A DNA stretch of 64,000 bases from Marthasterias glacialis (taxonomy: Eukaryota > Echinodermata > Asteroidea > Forcipulatida > Asteriidae), in the NCBI GenBank assembly GCA_911728455.2, contig OU452222.1, positions 12,600,767 to 12,664,766 of the forward strand. The letters run 5' to 3'. Position 1 is the first letter of the stretch, and each line of letters starts with the position of its first letter. The translations under genes and the position numbers were made by a program. Below the pieces are notes generated by a model that was not told the origin of the DNA, searched no databases, and saw only the letters and a list, made by a program, of their open reading frames with translations. Below are positions 30,040 to 45,000 of the stretch, piece after piece.

Positions 30040-33000
30040 GAAAAGCTCGCTAGCTCCCGAAATAACGCGAGTTGGGACCTCTAGTTTGTTGGACACGTCT
30101 CCGAAGAGCCGCCCGCATCCACTGATTCCATGAAAAGCACTTTTCAAAAGGGGTCAAAAATTGAAAATTTCTCACAGGGAGCTCCCTGTGAGCACCCGCC
30201 ATTTTGGTCAAAAAAATTTTATGCGATTTTATGATAGAAAATGATAGAGTAGATATCACTGAAGAGGGTTTGTGTGCGGGGAAGGGGTCAATTCGCAATA
30301 TTTGGGCAAATAGCAATATTTAGGTCAACTCTGACGTCATCAAGATGGCCGGAAAAGCTCGCTAGCTCCCGAAATAACGCGAGTTGGGACCTCTAGTTTG
30401 TTGGACACGTCTCCGAAGAGCCGCCCGCATCCACTGATTCCATGAAAAGCACTTTTCAAAAGGGGTCAAAAATTGAAAATTTCTCACAGGGAGCTCCCTG
30501 TGAGCACCCGCCATTTTGGTCAAAAAAATTTTATGCGATTTTATGATAGAAAATGATAGAGTAGATATCACTGAAGAGGGTTTGTTTGCGGGGAAGGGGT
30601 CAATTCGCAATATTTGGGCAAATAGCAATATTTAGGTCAACTCTGACGTCATCAAGATGGCCGGAAAAGCTTGCTAGCTCCCGAAATAACGCGAGTTGGG
30701 ACCTCTAGTTTGTTGGACACGTCTCCGAAGAGCCGCCCGCATCCACTGATTCCATGAAAAGCACTTTTCAAAAGGGGTCAAAAATTGAAAATTTCTCACA
30801 GGGAGCTCCCTGTGAGCACCCGCCATTTTGGTCAAAAAAATTTTATGCGATTTTATGATAGAAAATGATAGAGTAGATATCACTGAAGAGGGTTTGTGTG
30901 CGGGGAAGGGGTCAATTCGCAATATTTGGGCAAATAGCAATATTTAGGTCAACTCTGACGTCATCAAGATGGCCGGAAAAGCTCGCTAGCTCCCGAAATA
31001 ACGCGAGTTGGGACCTCTAGTTTGTTGGACACGTCTCCGAAGAGCCGCCCGCATCCACTGATTCCATGAAAAGCACTTTTCAAAAGGGGTCAAAAATTGA
31101 AAATTTCTCACAGGGAGCTCCCTGTGAGCACCCGCCATTTTGGTCAAAAAAATTTTATGCGATTTTATGATAGAAAATGATAGAGTAGATATCACTGAAG
31201 AGGGTTTGTGTGCGGGGAAGGGGTCAATTCGCAATATTTGGGCAAATAGCAATATTTAGGTCAACTCTGACGTCATCAAGATGGCCGGAAAAGCTCGCTA
31301 GCTCCCGAAATAACGCGAGTTGGGACCTCTAGTTTGTTGGACACGTCTCCGAAGAGCCGCCCGCATCCACTGATTCCATGAAAAGCACTTTTCAAAAGGG
31401 GTCAAAAATTGAAAATTTCTCACAGGGAGCTCCCTGTGAGCACCCGCCATTTTGGTCAAAAAAATTTTATGCGATTTTATGATAGAAAATGATAGAGTAG
31501 ATATCACTGAAGAGGGTTTGTTTGCGGGGAAGGGGTCAATTCGCAATATTTGGGCAAATAGCAATATTTAGGTCAACTCTGACGTCATCAAGATGGCCGG
31601 AAAAGCTTGCTAGCTCCCGAAATAACGCGAGTTGGGACCTCTAGTTTGTTGGACACGTCTCCGAAGAGCCGCCCGCATCCACTGATTCCATGAAAAGCAC
31701 TTTTCAAAAGGGGTCAAAAATTGAAAATTTCTCACAGGGCGCTCCCTGTGAGCACCCGCCATTTTGGTCAAAAATTTTTTATGCGATTTTATGATAGAAA
31801 ATGATAGAGTAGATATCACTGAAGAGGGTTTGTGTGCGGGGAAGGGGTCAATTCGCAATATTTGGGCAAATAGCAATATTTAGGTCAACTCTGACGTCAT
31901 CAAGATGGCCGGAAAAGCTCGCTAGCTCCCGAAATAACGCGAGTTGGGACCTCTAGTTTGTTGGACACGTCTCTGAAGAGCCGCCCGCATCCACTGATTC
32001 CATGAAAAGCACTTTTCAAAAGGGGTCAAAAATTGAAAATTTCTCACAGGGAGCTCCCTGTGAGCACCCGCCATTTTGGTCAAAAAAATTTTATGCGATT
32101 TTATGATAGAAAATGATAGAGTAGATATCACTGAAGAGGGTTTGTGTGCGGGGAAGGGGTCAATTCGCAATATTTGGGCAAATAGCAATATTTAGGTCAA
32201 CTCTGACGTCATCAAGATGGCCGGAAAAGCTCGCTAGCTCCCGAAATAACGCGAGTTGGGACCTCTAGTTTGTTGGACACGTCTCCGAAGAGCCGCCCGC
32301 ATCCACTGATTCCATGAAAAGCACTTTTCAAAAGGGGTCAAAAATTGAAAATTTCTCACAGGGAGCTCCCTGTGAGCACCCGCCATTTTGGTCAAAAAAA
32401 TTTTATGCGATTTTATGATAGAAAATGATAGAGTAGATATCACTGAAGAGGGTTTGTGTGCGGGGAAGGGGTCAATTCGCAATATTTGGGCAAATAGCAA
32501 TATTTAGGTCAACTCTGACGTCATCAAGATGGCCGGAAAAGCTCGCTAGCTCCCGAAATAACGCGAGTTGGGACCTCTAGTTTGTTGGACACGTCTCCGA
32601 AGAGCCGCCCGCATCCACTGATTCCATGAAAAGCACTTTTCAAAAGGGGTCAAAAATTGAAAATTTCTCACAGGGAGCTCCCTGTGAGCACCCGCCATTT
32701 TGGTCAAAAAAATTTTATGCGATTTTATGATAGAAAATGATAGAGTAGATATCACTGAAGAGGGTTTGTGTGCGGGGAAGGGGTCAATTCGCAATATTTG
32801 GGCAAATAGCAATATTTAGGTCAACTCTGACGTCATCAAGATGGCCGGAAAAGCTTGCTAGCTCCCGAAATAACGCGAGTTGGGACCTCTAGTTTGTTGG
32901 ACACGTCTCCGAAGAGCCGCCCGCATCCACTGATTCCATGAAAAGCACTTTTCAAAAGGGGTCAAAAATTGAAAATTTCTCACAGGGCGCTCCCTGTGAG

Positions 33001-36000
33001 CACCCGCCATTTTGGTCAAAAATTTTTTATGCGATTTTATGATAGAAAATGATAGAGTAGATATCACTGAAGAGGGTTTGTGTGCGGGGAAGGGGTCAAT
33101 TCGCAATATTTGGGCAAATAGCAATATTTAGGTCAACTCTGACGTCATCAAGATGGCCGGAAAAGCTCGCTAGCTCCCGAAATAACGCGAGTTGGGACCT
33201 CTAGTTTGTTGGACACGTCTCTGAAGAGCCGCCCGCATCCACTGATTCCATGAAAAGCACTTTTCAAAAGGGGTCAAAAATTGAAAATTTCTCACAGGGA
33301 GCTCCCTGTGAGCACCCGCCATTTTGGTCAAAAAAATTTTATGCGATTTTATGATAGAAAATGATAGAGTAGATATCACTGAAGAGGGTTTGTGTGCGGG
33401 GAAGGGGTCAATTCGCAATATTTGGGCAAATAGCAATATTTAGGTCAACTCTGACGTCATCAAGATGGCCGGAAAAGCTCGCTAGCTCCCGAAATAACGC
33501 GAGTTGGGACCTCTAGTTTGTTGGACACGTCTCCGAAGAGCCGCCCGCATCCACTGATTCCATGAAAAGCACTTTTCAAAAGGGGTCAAAAATTGAAAAT
33601 TTCTCACAGGGAGCTCCCTGTGAGCACCCGCCATTTTGGTCAAAAAAATTTTATGCGATTTTATGATAGAAAATGATAGAGTAGATATCACTGAAGAGGG
33701 TTTGTGTGCGGGGAAGGGGTCAATTCGCAATATTTGGGCAAATAGCAATATTTAGGTCAACTCTGACGTCATCAAGATGGCCGGAAAAGCTCGCTAGCTC
33801 CCGAAATAACGCGAGTTGGGACCTCTAGTTTGTTGGACACGTCTCCGAAGAGCCGCCCGCATCCACTGATTCCATGAAAAGCACTTTTCAAAAGGGGTCA
33901 AAAATTGAAAATTTCTCACAGGGAGCTCCCTGTGAGCACCCGCCATTTTGGTCAAAAAAATTTTATGCGATTTTATGATAGAAAATGATAGAGTAGATAT
34001 CACTGAAGAGGGTTTGTGTGCGGGGAAGGGGTCAATTCGCAATATTTGGGCAAATAGCAATATTTAGGTCAACTCTGACGTCATCAAGATGGCCGGAAAA
34101 GCTTGCTAGCTCCCGAAATAACGCGAGTTGGGACCTCTAGTTTGTTGGACACGTCTCCGAAGAGCCGCCCGCATCCACTGATTCCATGAAAAGCACTTTT
34201 CAAAAGGGGTCAAAAATTGAAAATTTCTCACAGGGCGCTCCCTGTGAGCACCCGCCATTTTGGTCAAAAATTTTTTATGCGATTTTATGATAGAAAATGA
34301 TAGAGTAGATATCACTGAAGAGGGTTTGTGTGCGGGGAAGGGGTCAATTCGCAATATTTGGGCAAATAGCAATATTTAGGTCAACTCTGACGTCATCAAG
34401 ATGGCCGGAAAAGCTCGCTAGCTCCCGAAATAACGCGAGTTGGGACCTCTAGTTTGTTGGACACGTCTCTGAAGAGCCGCCCCCATCCACTGATTCCATG
34501 AAAAGCACTTTTCAAAAGGGGTCAAAAATTGAAAATTTCTCACAGGGAGCTCCCTGTGAGCACCCGCCATTTTGGTCAAAAAAATTTTATGCGATTTTAT
34601 GATAGAAAATGATAGAGTAGATATCACTGAAGAGGGTTTGTGTGCGGGGAAGGGGTCAATTCGCAATATTTGGGCAAATAGCAATATTTAGGTCAACTCT
34701 GACGTCATCAAGATGGCCGGAAAAGCTCGCTAGCTCCCGAAATAACGCGAGTTGGGACCTCTAGTTTGTTGGACACGTCTCCGAAGAGCCGCCCGCATCC
34801 ACTGATTCCATGAAAAGCACTTTTCAAAAGGGGTCAAAAATTGAAAATTTCTCACAGGGAGCTCCCTGTGAGCACCCGCCATTTTGGTCAAAAAAATTTT
34901 ATGCGATTTTATGATAGAAAATGATAGAGTAGATATCACTGAAGAGGGTTTGTGTGCGGGGAAGGGGTCAATTCGCAATATTTGGGCAAATAGCAATATT
35001 TAGGTCAACTCTGACGTCATCAAGATGGCCGGAAAAGCTCGCTAGCTCCCGAAATAACGCGAGTTGGGACCTCTAGTTTGTTGGACACGTCTCCGAAGAG
35101 CCGCCCGCATCCACTGATTCCATGAAAAGCACTTTTCAAAAGGGGTCAAAAATTGAAAATTTCTCACAGGGAGCTCCCTGTGAGCACCCGCCATTTTGGT
35201 CAAAAAAATTTTATGCGATTTTATGATAGAAAATGATAGAGTAGATATCACTGAAGAGGGTTTGTGTGCGGGGAAGGGGTCAATTCGCAATATTTGGGCA
35301 AATAGCAATATTTAGGTCAACTCTGACGTCATCAAGATGGCCGGAAAAGCTTGCTAGCTCCCGAAATAACGCGAGTTGGGACCTCTAGTTTGTTGGACAC
35401 GTCTCCGAAGAGCCGCCCGCATCCACTGATTCCATGAAAAGCACTTTTCAAAAGGGGTCAAAAATTGAAAATTTCTCACAGGGCGCTCCCTGTGAGCACC
35501 CGCCATTTTGGTCAAAAATTTTTTATGCGATTTTATGATAGAAAATGATAGAGTAGATATCACTGAAGAGGGTTTGTGTGCGGGGAAGGGGTCAATTCGC
35601 AATATTTGGGCAAATAGCAATATTTAGGTCAACTCTGACGTCATCAAGATGGCCGGAAAAGCTCGCTAGCTCCCGAAATAACGCGAGTTGGGACCTCTAG
35701 TTTGTTGGACACGTCTCTGAAGAGCCGCCCGCATCCACTGATTCCATGAAAAGCACTTTTCAAAAGGGGTCAAAAATTGAAAATTTCTCACAGGGAGCTC
35801 CCTGTGAGCACCCGCCATTTTGGTCAAAAAAATTTTATGCGATTTTATGATAGAAAATGATAGAGTAGATATCACTGAAGAGGGTTTGTGTGCGGGGAAG
35901 GGGTCAATTCGCAATATTTGGGCAAATAGCAATATTTAGGTCAACTCTGACGTCATCAAGATGGCCGGAAAAGCTCGCTAGCTCCCGAAATAACGCGAGT

Positions 36001-39000
36001 TGGGACCTCTAGTTTGTTGGACACGTCTCCGAAGAGCCGCCCGCATCCACTGATTCCATGAAAAGCACTTTTCAAAAGGGGTCAAAAATTGAAAATTTCT
36101 CACAGGGAGCTCCCTGTGAGCACCCGCCATTTTGGTCAAAAAAATTTTATGCGATTTTATGATAGAAAATGATAGAGTAGATATCACTGAAGAGGGTTTG
36201 TGTGCGGGGAAGGGGTCAATTCGCAATATTTGGGCAAATAGCAATATTTAGGTCAACTCTGACGTCATCAAGATGGCCGGAAAAGCTCGCTAGCTCCCGA
36301 AATAACGCGAGTTGGGACCTCTAGTTTGTTGGACACGTCTCCGAAGAGCCGCCCGCATCCACTGATTCCATGAAAAGCACTTTTCAAAAGGGGTCAAAAA
36401 TTGAAAATTTCTCACAGGGAGCTCCCTGTGAGCACCCGCCATTTTGGTCAAAAAAATTTTATGCGATTTTATGATAGAAAATGATAGAGTAGATATCACT
36501 GAAGAGGGTTTGTGTGCGGGGAAGGGGTCAATTCGCAATATTTGGGCAAATAACAATATTTAGGTCAACTCTGACGTCATCAAGATGGCCGGAAAAGCTT
36601 GCTAGCTCCCGAAATAACGCGAGTTGGGACCTCTAGTTTGTTGGACACGTCTCCGAAGAGCCGCCCGCATCCACTGATTCCATGAAAAGCACTTTTCAAA
36701 AGGGGTCAAAAATTGAAAATTTCTCACAGGGCGCTCCCTGTGAGCACCCGCCATTTTGGTCAAAAATTTTTTATGCGATTTTATGATAGAAAATGATAGA
36801 GTAGATATCACTGAAGAGGGTTTGTGTGCGGGGAAGGGGTCAATTCGCAATATTTGGGCAAATAGCAATATTTAGGTCAACTCTGACGTCATCAAGATGG
36901 CCGGAAAAGCTCGCTAGCTCCCGAAATAACGCGAGTTGGGACCTCTAGTTTGTTGGACACGTCTCTGAAGAGCCGCCCGCATCCACTGATTCCATGAAAA
37001 GCACTTTTCAAAAGGGGTCAAAAATTGAAAATTTCTCACAGGGAGCTCCCTGTGAGCACCCGCCATTTTGGTCAAAAAAATTTTATGCGATTTTATGATA
37101 GAAAATGATAGAGTAGATATCACTGAAGAGGGTTTGTGTGCGGGGAAGGGGTCAATTCGCAATATTTGGGCAAATAGCAATATTTAGGTCAACTCTGACG
37201 TCATCAAGATGGCCGGAAAAGCTCGCTAGCTCCCGAAATAACGCGAGTTGGGACCTCTAGTTTGTTGGACACGTCTCCGAAGAGCCGCCCGCATCCACTG
37301 ATTCCATGAAAAGCACTTTTCAAAAGGGGTCAAAAATTGAAAATTTCTCACAGGGAGATCCCTGTGAGCACCCGCCATTTTGGTCAAAAAAATTTTATGC
37401 GATTTTATGATAGAAAATGATAGAGTAGATATCACTGAAGAGGGTTTGTGTGCGGGGAAGGGGTCAATTCGCAATATTTGGGCAAATAGCAATATTTAGG
37501 TCAACTCTGACGTCATCAAGATGGCCGGAAAAGCTCGCTAGCTCCCGAAATAACGCGAGTTGGGACCTCTAGTTTGTTGGACACGTCTCCGAAGAGCCGC
37601 CCGCATCCACTGATTCCATGAAAAGCACTTTTCAAAAGGGGTCAAAAATTGAAAATTTCTCACAGGGCGCTCCCTGTGAGCACCCGCCATTTTGGTCAAA
37701 AAATTTTTATGCGATTTTATGATAGAAAATGATAGAGTAGATATCACTGAAGAGGGTTTGTGTGCGGGGAAGGGGTCAATTCGCAATATTTGGGCAAATA
37801 GCAATATTTAGGTCAACTCTGACGTCATCAAGATGGCCGGAAAAGCTCGCTAGCTCCCGAAATAACGCGAGTTGGGACCTCTAGTTTGTTGGACACGTCT
37901 CTGAAGAGCCGCCCGCATCCACTGATTCCATGAAAAGCACTTTTCAAAAGGGGTCAAAAATTGAAAATTTCTCACAGGGAGCTCCCTGTGAGCACCCGCC
38001 ATTTTGGTCAAAAAAATTTTATGCGATTTTATGATAGAAAATGATAGAGTAGATATCACTGAAGAGGGTTTGTGTGCGGGGAAGGGGTCAATTCGCAATA
38101 TTTGGGCAAATAGCAATATTTAGGTCAACTCTGACGTCATCAAGATGGCCGGAAAAGCTCGCTAGCTCCCGAAATAACGCGAGTTGGGACCTCTAGTTTG
38201 TTGGACACGTCTCCGAAGAGCCGCCCGCATCCACTGATTCCATGAAAAGCACTTTTCAAAAGGGGTCAAAAATTGAAAATTTCTCACATGGAGCTCCCTG
38301 TGAGCACCCGCCATTTTGGTCAAAAAAATTTTATGCGATTTTATGATAGAAAATGATAGAGTAGATATCACTGAAGAGGGTTTGTGTGCGGGGAAGGGGT
38401 CAATTCGCAATATTTGGGCAAATAGCAATATTTAGGTCAACTCTGACGTCATCAAGATGGCCGGAAAAGCTCGCTAGCTCCCGAAATAACGCGAGTTGGG
38501 ACCTCTAGTTTGTTGGACACGTCTCCGAAGAGCCGCCCGCATCCACTGATTCCATGAAAAGCACTTTTCAAAAGGGGTCAAAAATTGAAAATTTCTCACA
38601 GGGAGCTCCCTGTGAGCACCCGCCATTTTGGTCAAAAAAATTTTATGCGATTTTATGATAGAAAATGATAGAGTAGATATCACTGAAGAGGGTTTGTGTG
38701 CGGGGAAGGGGTCAATTCGCAATATTTGGGCAAATAGCAATATTTAGGTCAACTCTGACGTCATCAAGATGGCCGGAAAAGCTCGCTAGCTCCCGAAATA
38801 ACGCGAGTTGGGACCTCTAGTTTGTTGGACACGTCTCCGAAGAGCCGCCCGCATCCACTGATTCCATGAAAAGCACTTTTCAAAAGGGGTCAAAAATTGA
38901 AAATTTCTCACAGGGAGCTCCCTGTGAGCACCCGCCATTTTGGTCAAAAAAATTTTATGCGATTTTATGATAGAAAATGATAGAGTAGATATCACTGAAG

Positions 39001-42000
39001 AGGGTTTGTGTGCGGGGAAGGGGTCAATTCGCAATATTTGGGCAAATAGCAATATTTAGGTCAACTCTGACGTCATCAAGATGGCCGGAAAAGCTCGCTA
39101 GCTCCCGAAATAACGCGAGTTGGGACCTCTAGTTTGTTGGACACGTCTCCGAAGAGCCGCCCGCATCCACTGATTCCATGAAAAGCACTTTTCAAAAGGG
39201 GTCAAAAATTGAAAATTTCTCACAGGGAGCTCCCTGTGAGCACCCGCCATTTTGGTCAAAAAATTTTTATGCGATTTTATGATAGAAAATGATAGAGTAG
39301 ATATCACTGAAGAGGGTTTGTGTGCGGGGAAGGGGTCAATTCGCAATATTTGGGCAAATAGCAATATTTAGGTCAACTCTGACGTCATCAAGATGGCCGG
39401 AAAAGCTCGCTAGCTCCCGAAATAACGCGAGTTGGGACCTCTAGTTTGTTGGACACGTCTCCGAAGAGCCGCCCGCATCCACTGATTCCATGAAAAGCAC
39501 TTTTCAAAAGGGGTCAAAAATTGAAAATTTCTCACAGGGAGCTCCCTGTGAGCACCCGCCATTTTGGTCAAAAAAATTTTATGCGATTTTATGATAGAAA
39601 ATGATAGAGTAGATATCACTGAAGAGGGTTTGTGTGCGGGGAAGGGGTCAATTCGCAATATTTGGGCAAATAGCAATATTTAGGTCAACTCTGACGTCAT
39701 CAAGATGGCCGGAAAAGCTCGCTAGCTCCCGAAATAACGCGAGTTGGGACCTCTAGTTTGTTGGACACGTCTCCGAAGAGCCGCCCGCATCCACTGATTC
39801 CATGAAAAGCACTTTTCAAAAGGGGTCAAAAATTGAAAATTTCTCACAGGGAGCTCCCTGTGAGCACCCGCCATTTTGGTCAAAAAAATTTTATGCGATT
39901 TTATGATAGAAAATGATAGAGTAGATATCACTGAAGAGGGTTTGTGTGCGGGGAAGGGGTCAATTCGCAATATTTGGGCAAATAGCAATATTTAGGTCAA
40001 CTCTGACGTCATCAAGATGGCCGGAAAAGCTTGCTAGCTCCCGAAATAACGCGAGTTGGGACCTCTAGTTTGTTGGACACGTCTCCGAAGAGCCGCCCGC
40101 ATCCACTGATTCCATGAAAAGCACTTTTCAAAAGGGGTCAAAAATTGAAAATTTCTCACAGGGCGCTCCCTGTGAGCACCCGCCATTTTGGTCAAAAATT
40201 TTTTATGCGATTTTATGATAGAAAATGATAGAGTAGATATCACTGAAGAGGGTTTGTGTGCGGGGAAGGGGTCAATTCGCAATATTTGGGCAAATAGCAA
40301 TATTTAGGTCAACTCTGACGTCATCAAGATGGCCGGAAAAGCTCGCTAGCTCCCGAAATAACGCGAGTTGGGACCTCTAGTTTGTTGGACACGTCTCTGA
40401 AGAGCCGCCCGCATCCACTGATTCCATGAAAAGCACTTTTCAAAAGGGGTCAAAAATTGAAAATTTCTCACAGGGAGCTCCCTGTGAGCACCCGCCATTT
40501 TGGTCAAAAAAATTTTATGCGATTTTATGATAGAAAATGATAGAGTAGATATCACTGAAGAGGGTTTGTGTGCGGGGAAGGGGTCAATTCGCAATATTTG
40601 GGCAAAAAGCAATATTTAGGTCAACTCTGACGTCATCAAGATGGCCGGAAAAGCTCGCTAGCTCCCGAAATAACGCGAGTTGGGACCTCTAGTTTGTTGG
40701 ACACGTCTCCGAAGAGCCGCCCGCATCCACTGATTCCATGAAAAGCACTTTTCAAAAGGGGTCAAAAATTGAAAATTTCTCACAGGGAGCTCCCTGTGAG
40801 CACCCGCCATTTTGGTCAAAAAAATTTTATGCGATTTTATGATAGAAAATGATAGAGTAGATATCACTGAAGAGGGTTTGTGTGCGGGGAAGGGGTCAAT
40901 TCGCAATATTTGGGCAAATAGCAATATTTAGGTCAACTCTGACGTCATCAAGATGGCCGGAAAAGCTCGCTAGCTCCCGAAATAACGCGAGTTGGGACCT
41001 CTAGTTTGTTGGACACGTCTCCGAAGAGCCGCCCGCATCCACTGATTCCATGAAAAGCACTTTTCAAAAGGGGTCAAAAATTGAAAATTTCTCACAGGGA
41101 GCTCCCTGTGAGCACCCGCCATTTTGGTCAAAAAAATTTTATGCGATTTTATGATAGAAAATGATAGAGTAGATATCACTGAAGAGGGTTTGTGTGCGGG
41201 GAAGGGGTCAATTCGCAATATTTGGGCAAATAGCAATATTTAGGTCAACTCTGACGTCATCAAGATGGCCGGAAAAGCTTGCTAGCTCCCGAAATAACGC
41301 GAGTTGGGACCTCTAGTTTGTTGGACACGTCTCCGAAGAGCCGCCCGCATCCACTGATTCCATGAAAAGCACTTTTCAAAAGGGGTCAAAAATTGAAAAT
41401 TTCTCACAGGGCGCTCCCTGTGAGCACCCGCCATTTTGGTCAAAAATTTTTTATGCGATTTTATGATAGAAAATGATAGAGTAGATATCACTGAAGAGGG
41501 TTTGTGTGCGGGGAAGGGGTCAATTCGCAATATTTGGGCAAATAGCAATATTTAGGTCAACTCTGACGTCATCAAGATGGCCGGAAAAGCTCGCTAGCTC
41601 CCGAAATAACGCGAGTTGGGACCTCTAGTTTGTTGGACACGTCTCTGAAGAGCCGCCCGCATCCACTGATTCCATGAAAAGCACTTTTCAAAAGGGGTCA
41701 AAAATTGAAAATTTCTCACAGGGAGCTCCCTGTGAGCACCCGCCATTTTGGTCAAAAAAATTTTATGCGATTTTATGATAGAAAATGATAGAGTAGATAT
41801 CACTGAAGAGGGTTTGTGTGCGAGGAAGGGGTCAATTCGCAATATTTGGGCAAATAGCAATATTTAGGTCAACTCTGACGTCATCAAGATGGCCGGAAAA
41901 GCTCGCTAGCTCCCGAAATAACGCGAGTTGGGACCTCTAGTTTGTTGGACACGTCTCCGAAGAGCCGCCCGCATCCACTGATTCCATGAAAAGCACTTTT

Positions 42001-45000
42001 CAAAAGGGGTCAAAAATTGAAAATTTCTCACAGGGAGCTCCCTGTGAGCACCCGCCATTTTGGTCAAAAAAATTTTATGCGATTTTATGATAGAAAATGA
42101 TAGAGTAGATATCACTGAAGAGGGTTTGTGTGCGGGGAAGGGGTCAATTCGCAATATTTGGGCAAATAGCAATATTTAGGTCAACTCTGACGTCATCAAG
42201 ATGGCCGGAAAAGCTCGCTAGCTCCCGAAATAACGCGAGTTGGGACCTCTAGTTTGTTGGACACGTCTCCGAAGAGCCGCCCGCATCCACTGATTCCATG
42301 AAAAGCACTTTTCAAAAGGGGTCAAAAATTGAAAATTTCTCACAGGGCGCTCCCTGTGAGCACCCGCCATTTTGGTCAAAAAATTTTTATGCGATTTTAT
42401 GATAGAAAATGATAGAGTAGATATCACTGAAGAGGGTTTGTGTGCGGGGAAGGGGTCAATTCGCAATATTTGGGCAAATAGCAATATTTAGGTCAACTCT
42501 GACGTCATCAAGATGGCCGGAAAAGCTCGCTAGCTCCCGAAATAACGCGAGTTGGGACCTCTAGTTTGTTGGACACGTCTCTGAAGAGCCGCCCGCATCC
42601 ACTGATTCCATGAAAAGCACTTTTCAAAAGGGGTCAAAAATTGAAAATTTCTCACAGGGAGCTCCCTGTGAGCACCCGCCATTTTGGTCAAAAAAATTTT
42701 ATGCGATTTTATGATAGAAAATGATAGAGTAGATATCACTGAAGAGGGTTTGTGTGCGGGGAAGGGGTCAATTCGCAATATTTGGGCAAATAGCAATATT
42801 TAGGTCAACTCTGACGTCATCAAGATGGCCGGAAAAGCTCGCTAGCTCCCGAAATAACGCGAGTTGGGACCTCTAGTTTGTTGGACACGTCTCCGAAGAG
42901 CCGCCCGCATCCACTGATTCCATGAAAAGCACTTTTCAAAAGGGGTCAAAAATTGAAAATTTCTCACATGGAGCTCCCTGTGAGCACCCGCCATTTTGGT
43001 CAAAAAAATTTTATGCGATTTTATGATAGAAAATGATAGAGTAGATATCACTGAAGAGGGTTTGTGTGCGGGGAAGGGGTCAATTCGCAATATTTGGGCA
43101 AATAGCAACATTTAGGTCAACTCTGACGTCATCAAGATGGCCGGAAAAGCTCGCTAGCTCCCGAAATAACGCGAGTTGGGACCTCTAGTTTGTTGGACAC
43201 GTCTCCGAAGAGCCGCCCGCATCCACTGATTCCATGAAAAGCACTTTTCAAAAGGGGTCAAAAATTGAAAATTTCTCACAGGGAGCTCCCTGTGAGCACC
43301 CGCCATTTTGGTCAAAAAAATTTTATGCGATTTTATGATAGAAAATGATAGAGTAGATATCACTGAAGAGGGTTTGTGTGCGGGGAAGGGGTCAATTCGC
43401 AATATTTGGGCAAATAGCAATATTTAGGTCAACTCTGACGTCATCAAGATGGCCGGAAAAGCTCGCTAGCTCCCGAAATAACGCGAGTTGGGACCTCTAG
43501 TTTGTTGGACACGTCTCCGAAGAGCCGCCCGCATCCACTGATTCCATGAAAAGCACTTTTCAAAAGGGGTCAAAAATTGAAAATTTCTCACAGGGAGCTC
43601 CCTGTGAGCACCCGCCATTTTGGTCAAAAAAATTTTATGCGATTTTATGATAGAAAATGATAGAGTAGATATCACTGAAGAGGGTTTGTGTGCGGGGAAG
43701 GGGTCAATTCGCAATATTTGGGCAAATAGCAATATTTAGGTCAACTCTGACGTCATCAAGATGGCCGGAAAAGCTCGCTAGCTCCCGAAATAACGCGAGT
43801 TGGGACCTCTAGTTTGTTGGACACGTCTCCGAAGAGCCGCCCGCATCCACTGATTCCATGAAAAGCACTTTTCAAAAGGGGTCAAAAATTGAAAATTTCT
43901 CACAGGGAGCTCCCTGTGAGCACCCGCCATTTTGGTCAAAAAAATTTTATGCGATTTTATGATAGAAAATGATAGAGTAGATATCACTGAAGAGGGTTTG
44001 TGTGCGGGGAAGGGGTCAATTCGCAATATTTGGGCAAATAGCAATATTTAGGTCAACTCTGACGTCATCAAGATGGCCGGAAAAGCTTGCTAGCTCCCGA
44101 AATAACGCGAGTTGGGACCTCTAGTTTGTTGGACACGTCTCCGAAGAGCCGCCCGCATCCACTGATTCCATGAAAAGCACTTTTCAAAAGGGGTCAAAAA
44201 TTGAAAATTTCTCACAGGGAGCTCCCTGTGAGCACCCGCCATTTTGGTCAAAAATTTTTTATGCGATTTTATGATAGAAAATGATAGAGTAGATATCACT
44301 GAAGAGGGTTTGTGTGCGGGGAAGGGGTCAATTCGCAATATTTGGGCAAATAGCAATATTTAGGTCAACTCTGACGTCATCAAGATGGCCGGAAAAGCTC
44401 GCTAGCTCCCGAAATAACGCGAGTTGGGACCTCTAGTTTGTTGGACACGTCTCTGAAGAGCCGCCCGCATCCACTGATTCCATGAAAAGCACTTTTCAAA
44501 AGGGGTCAAAAATTGAAAATTTCTCACAGGGAGCTCCCTGTGAGCACCCGCCATTTTGGTCAAAAAAATTTTATGCGATTTTATGATAGAAAATGATAGA
44601 GTAGATATCACTGAAGAGGGTTTGTGTGCGGGGAAGGGGTCAATTCGCAATATTTGGGCAAATAGCAATATTTAGGTCAACTCTGACGTCATCAAGATGG
44701 CCGGAAAAGCTCGCTAGCTCCCGAAATAACGCGAGTTGGGACCTCTAGTTTGTTGGACACGTCTCCGAAGAGCCGCCCGCATCCACTGATTCCATGAAAA
44801 GCACTTTTCAAAAGGGGTCAAAAATTGAAAATTTCTCACAGGGAGCTCCCTGTGAGCACCCGCCATTTTGGTCAAAAAAATTTTATGCGATTTTATGATA
44901 GAAAATGATAGAGTAGATATCACTGAAGAGGGTTTGTGTGCGGGGAAGGGGTCAATTCGCAATATTTGGGCAAATAGCAATATTTAGGTCAACTCTGACG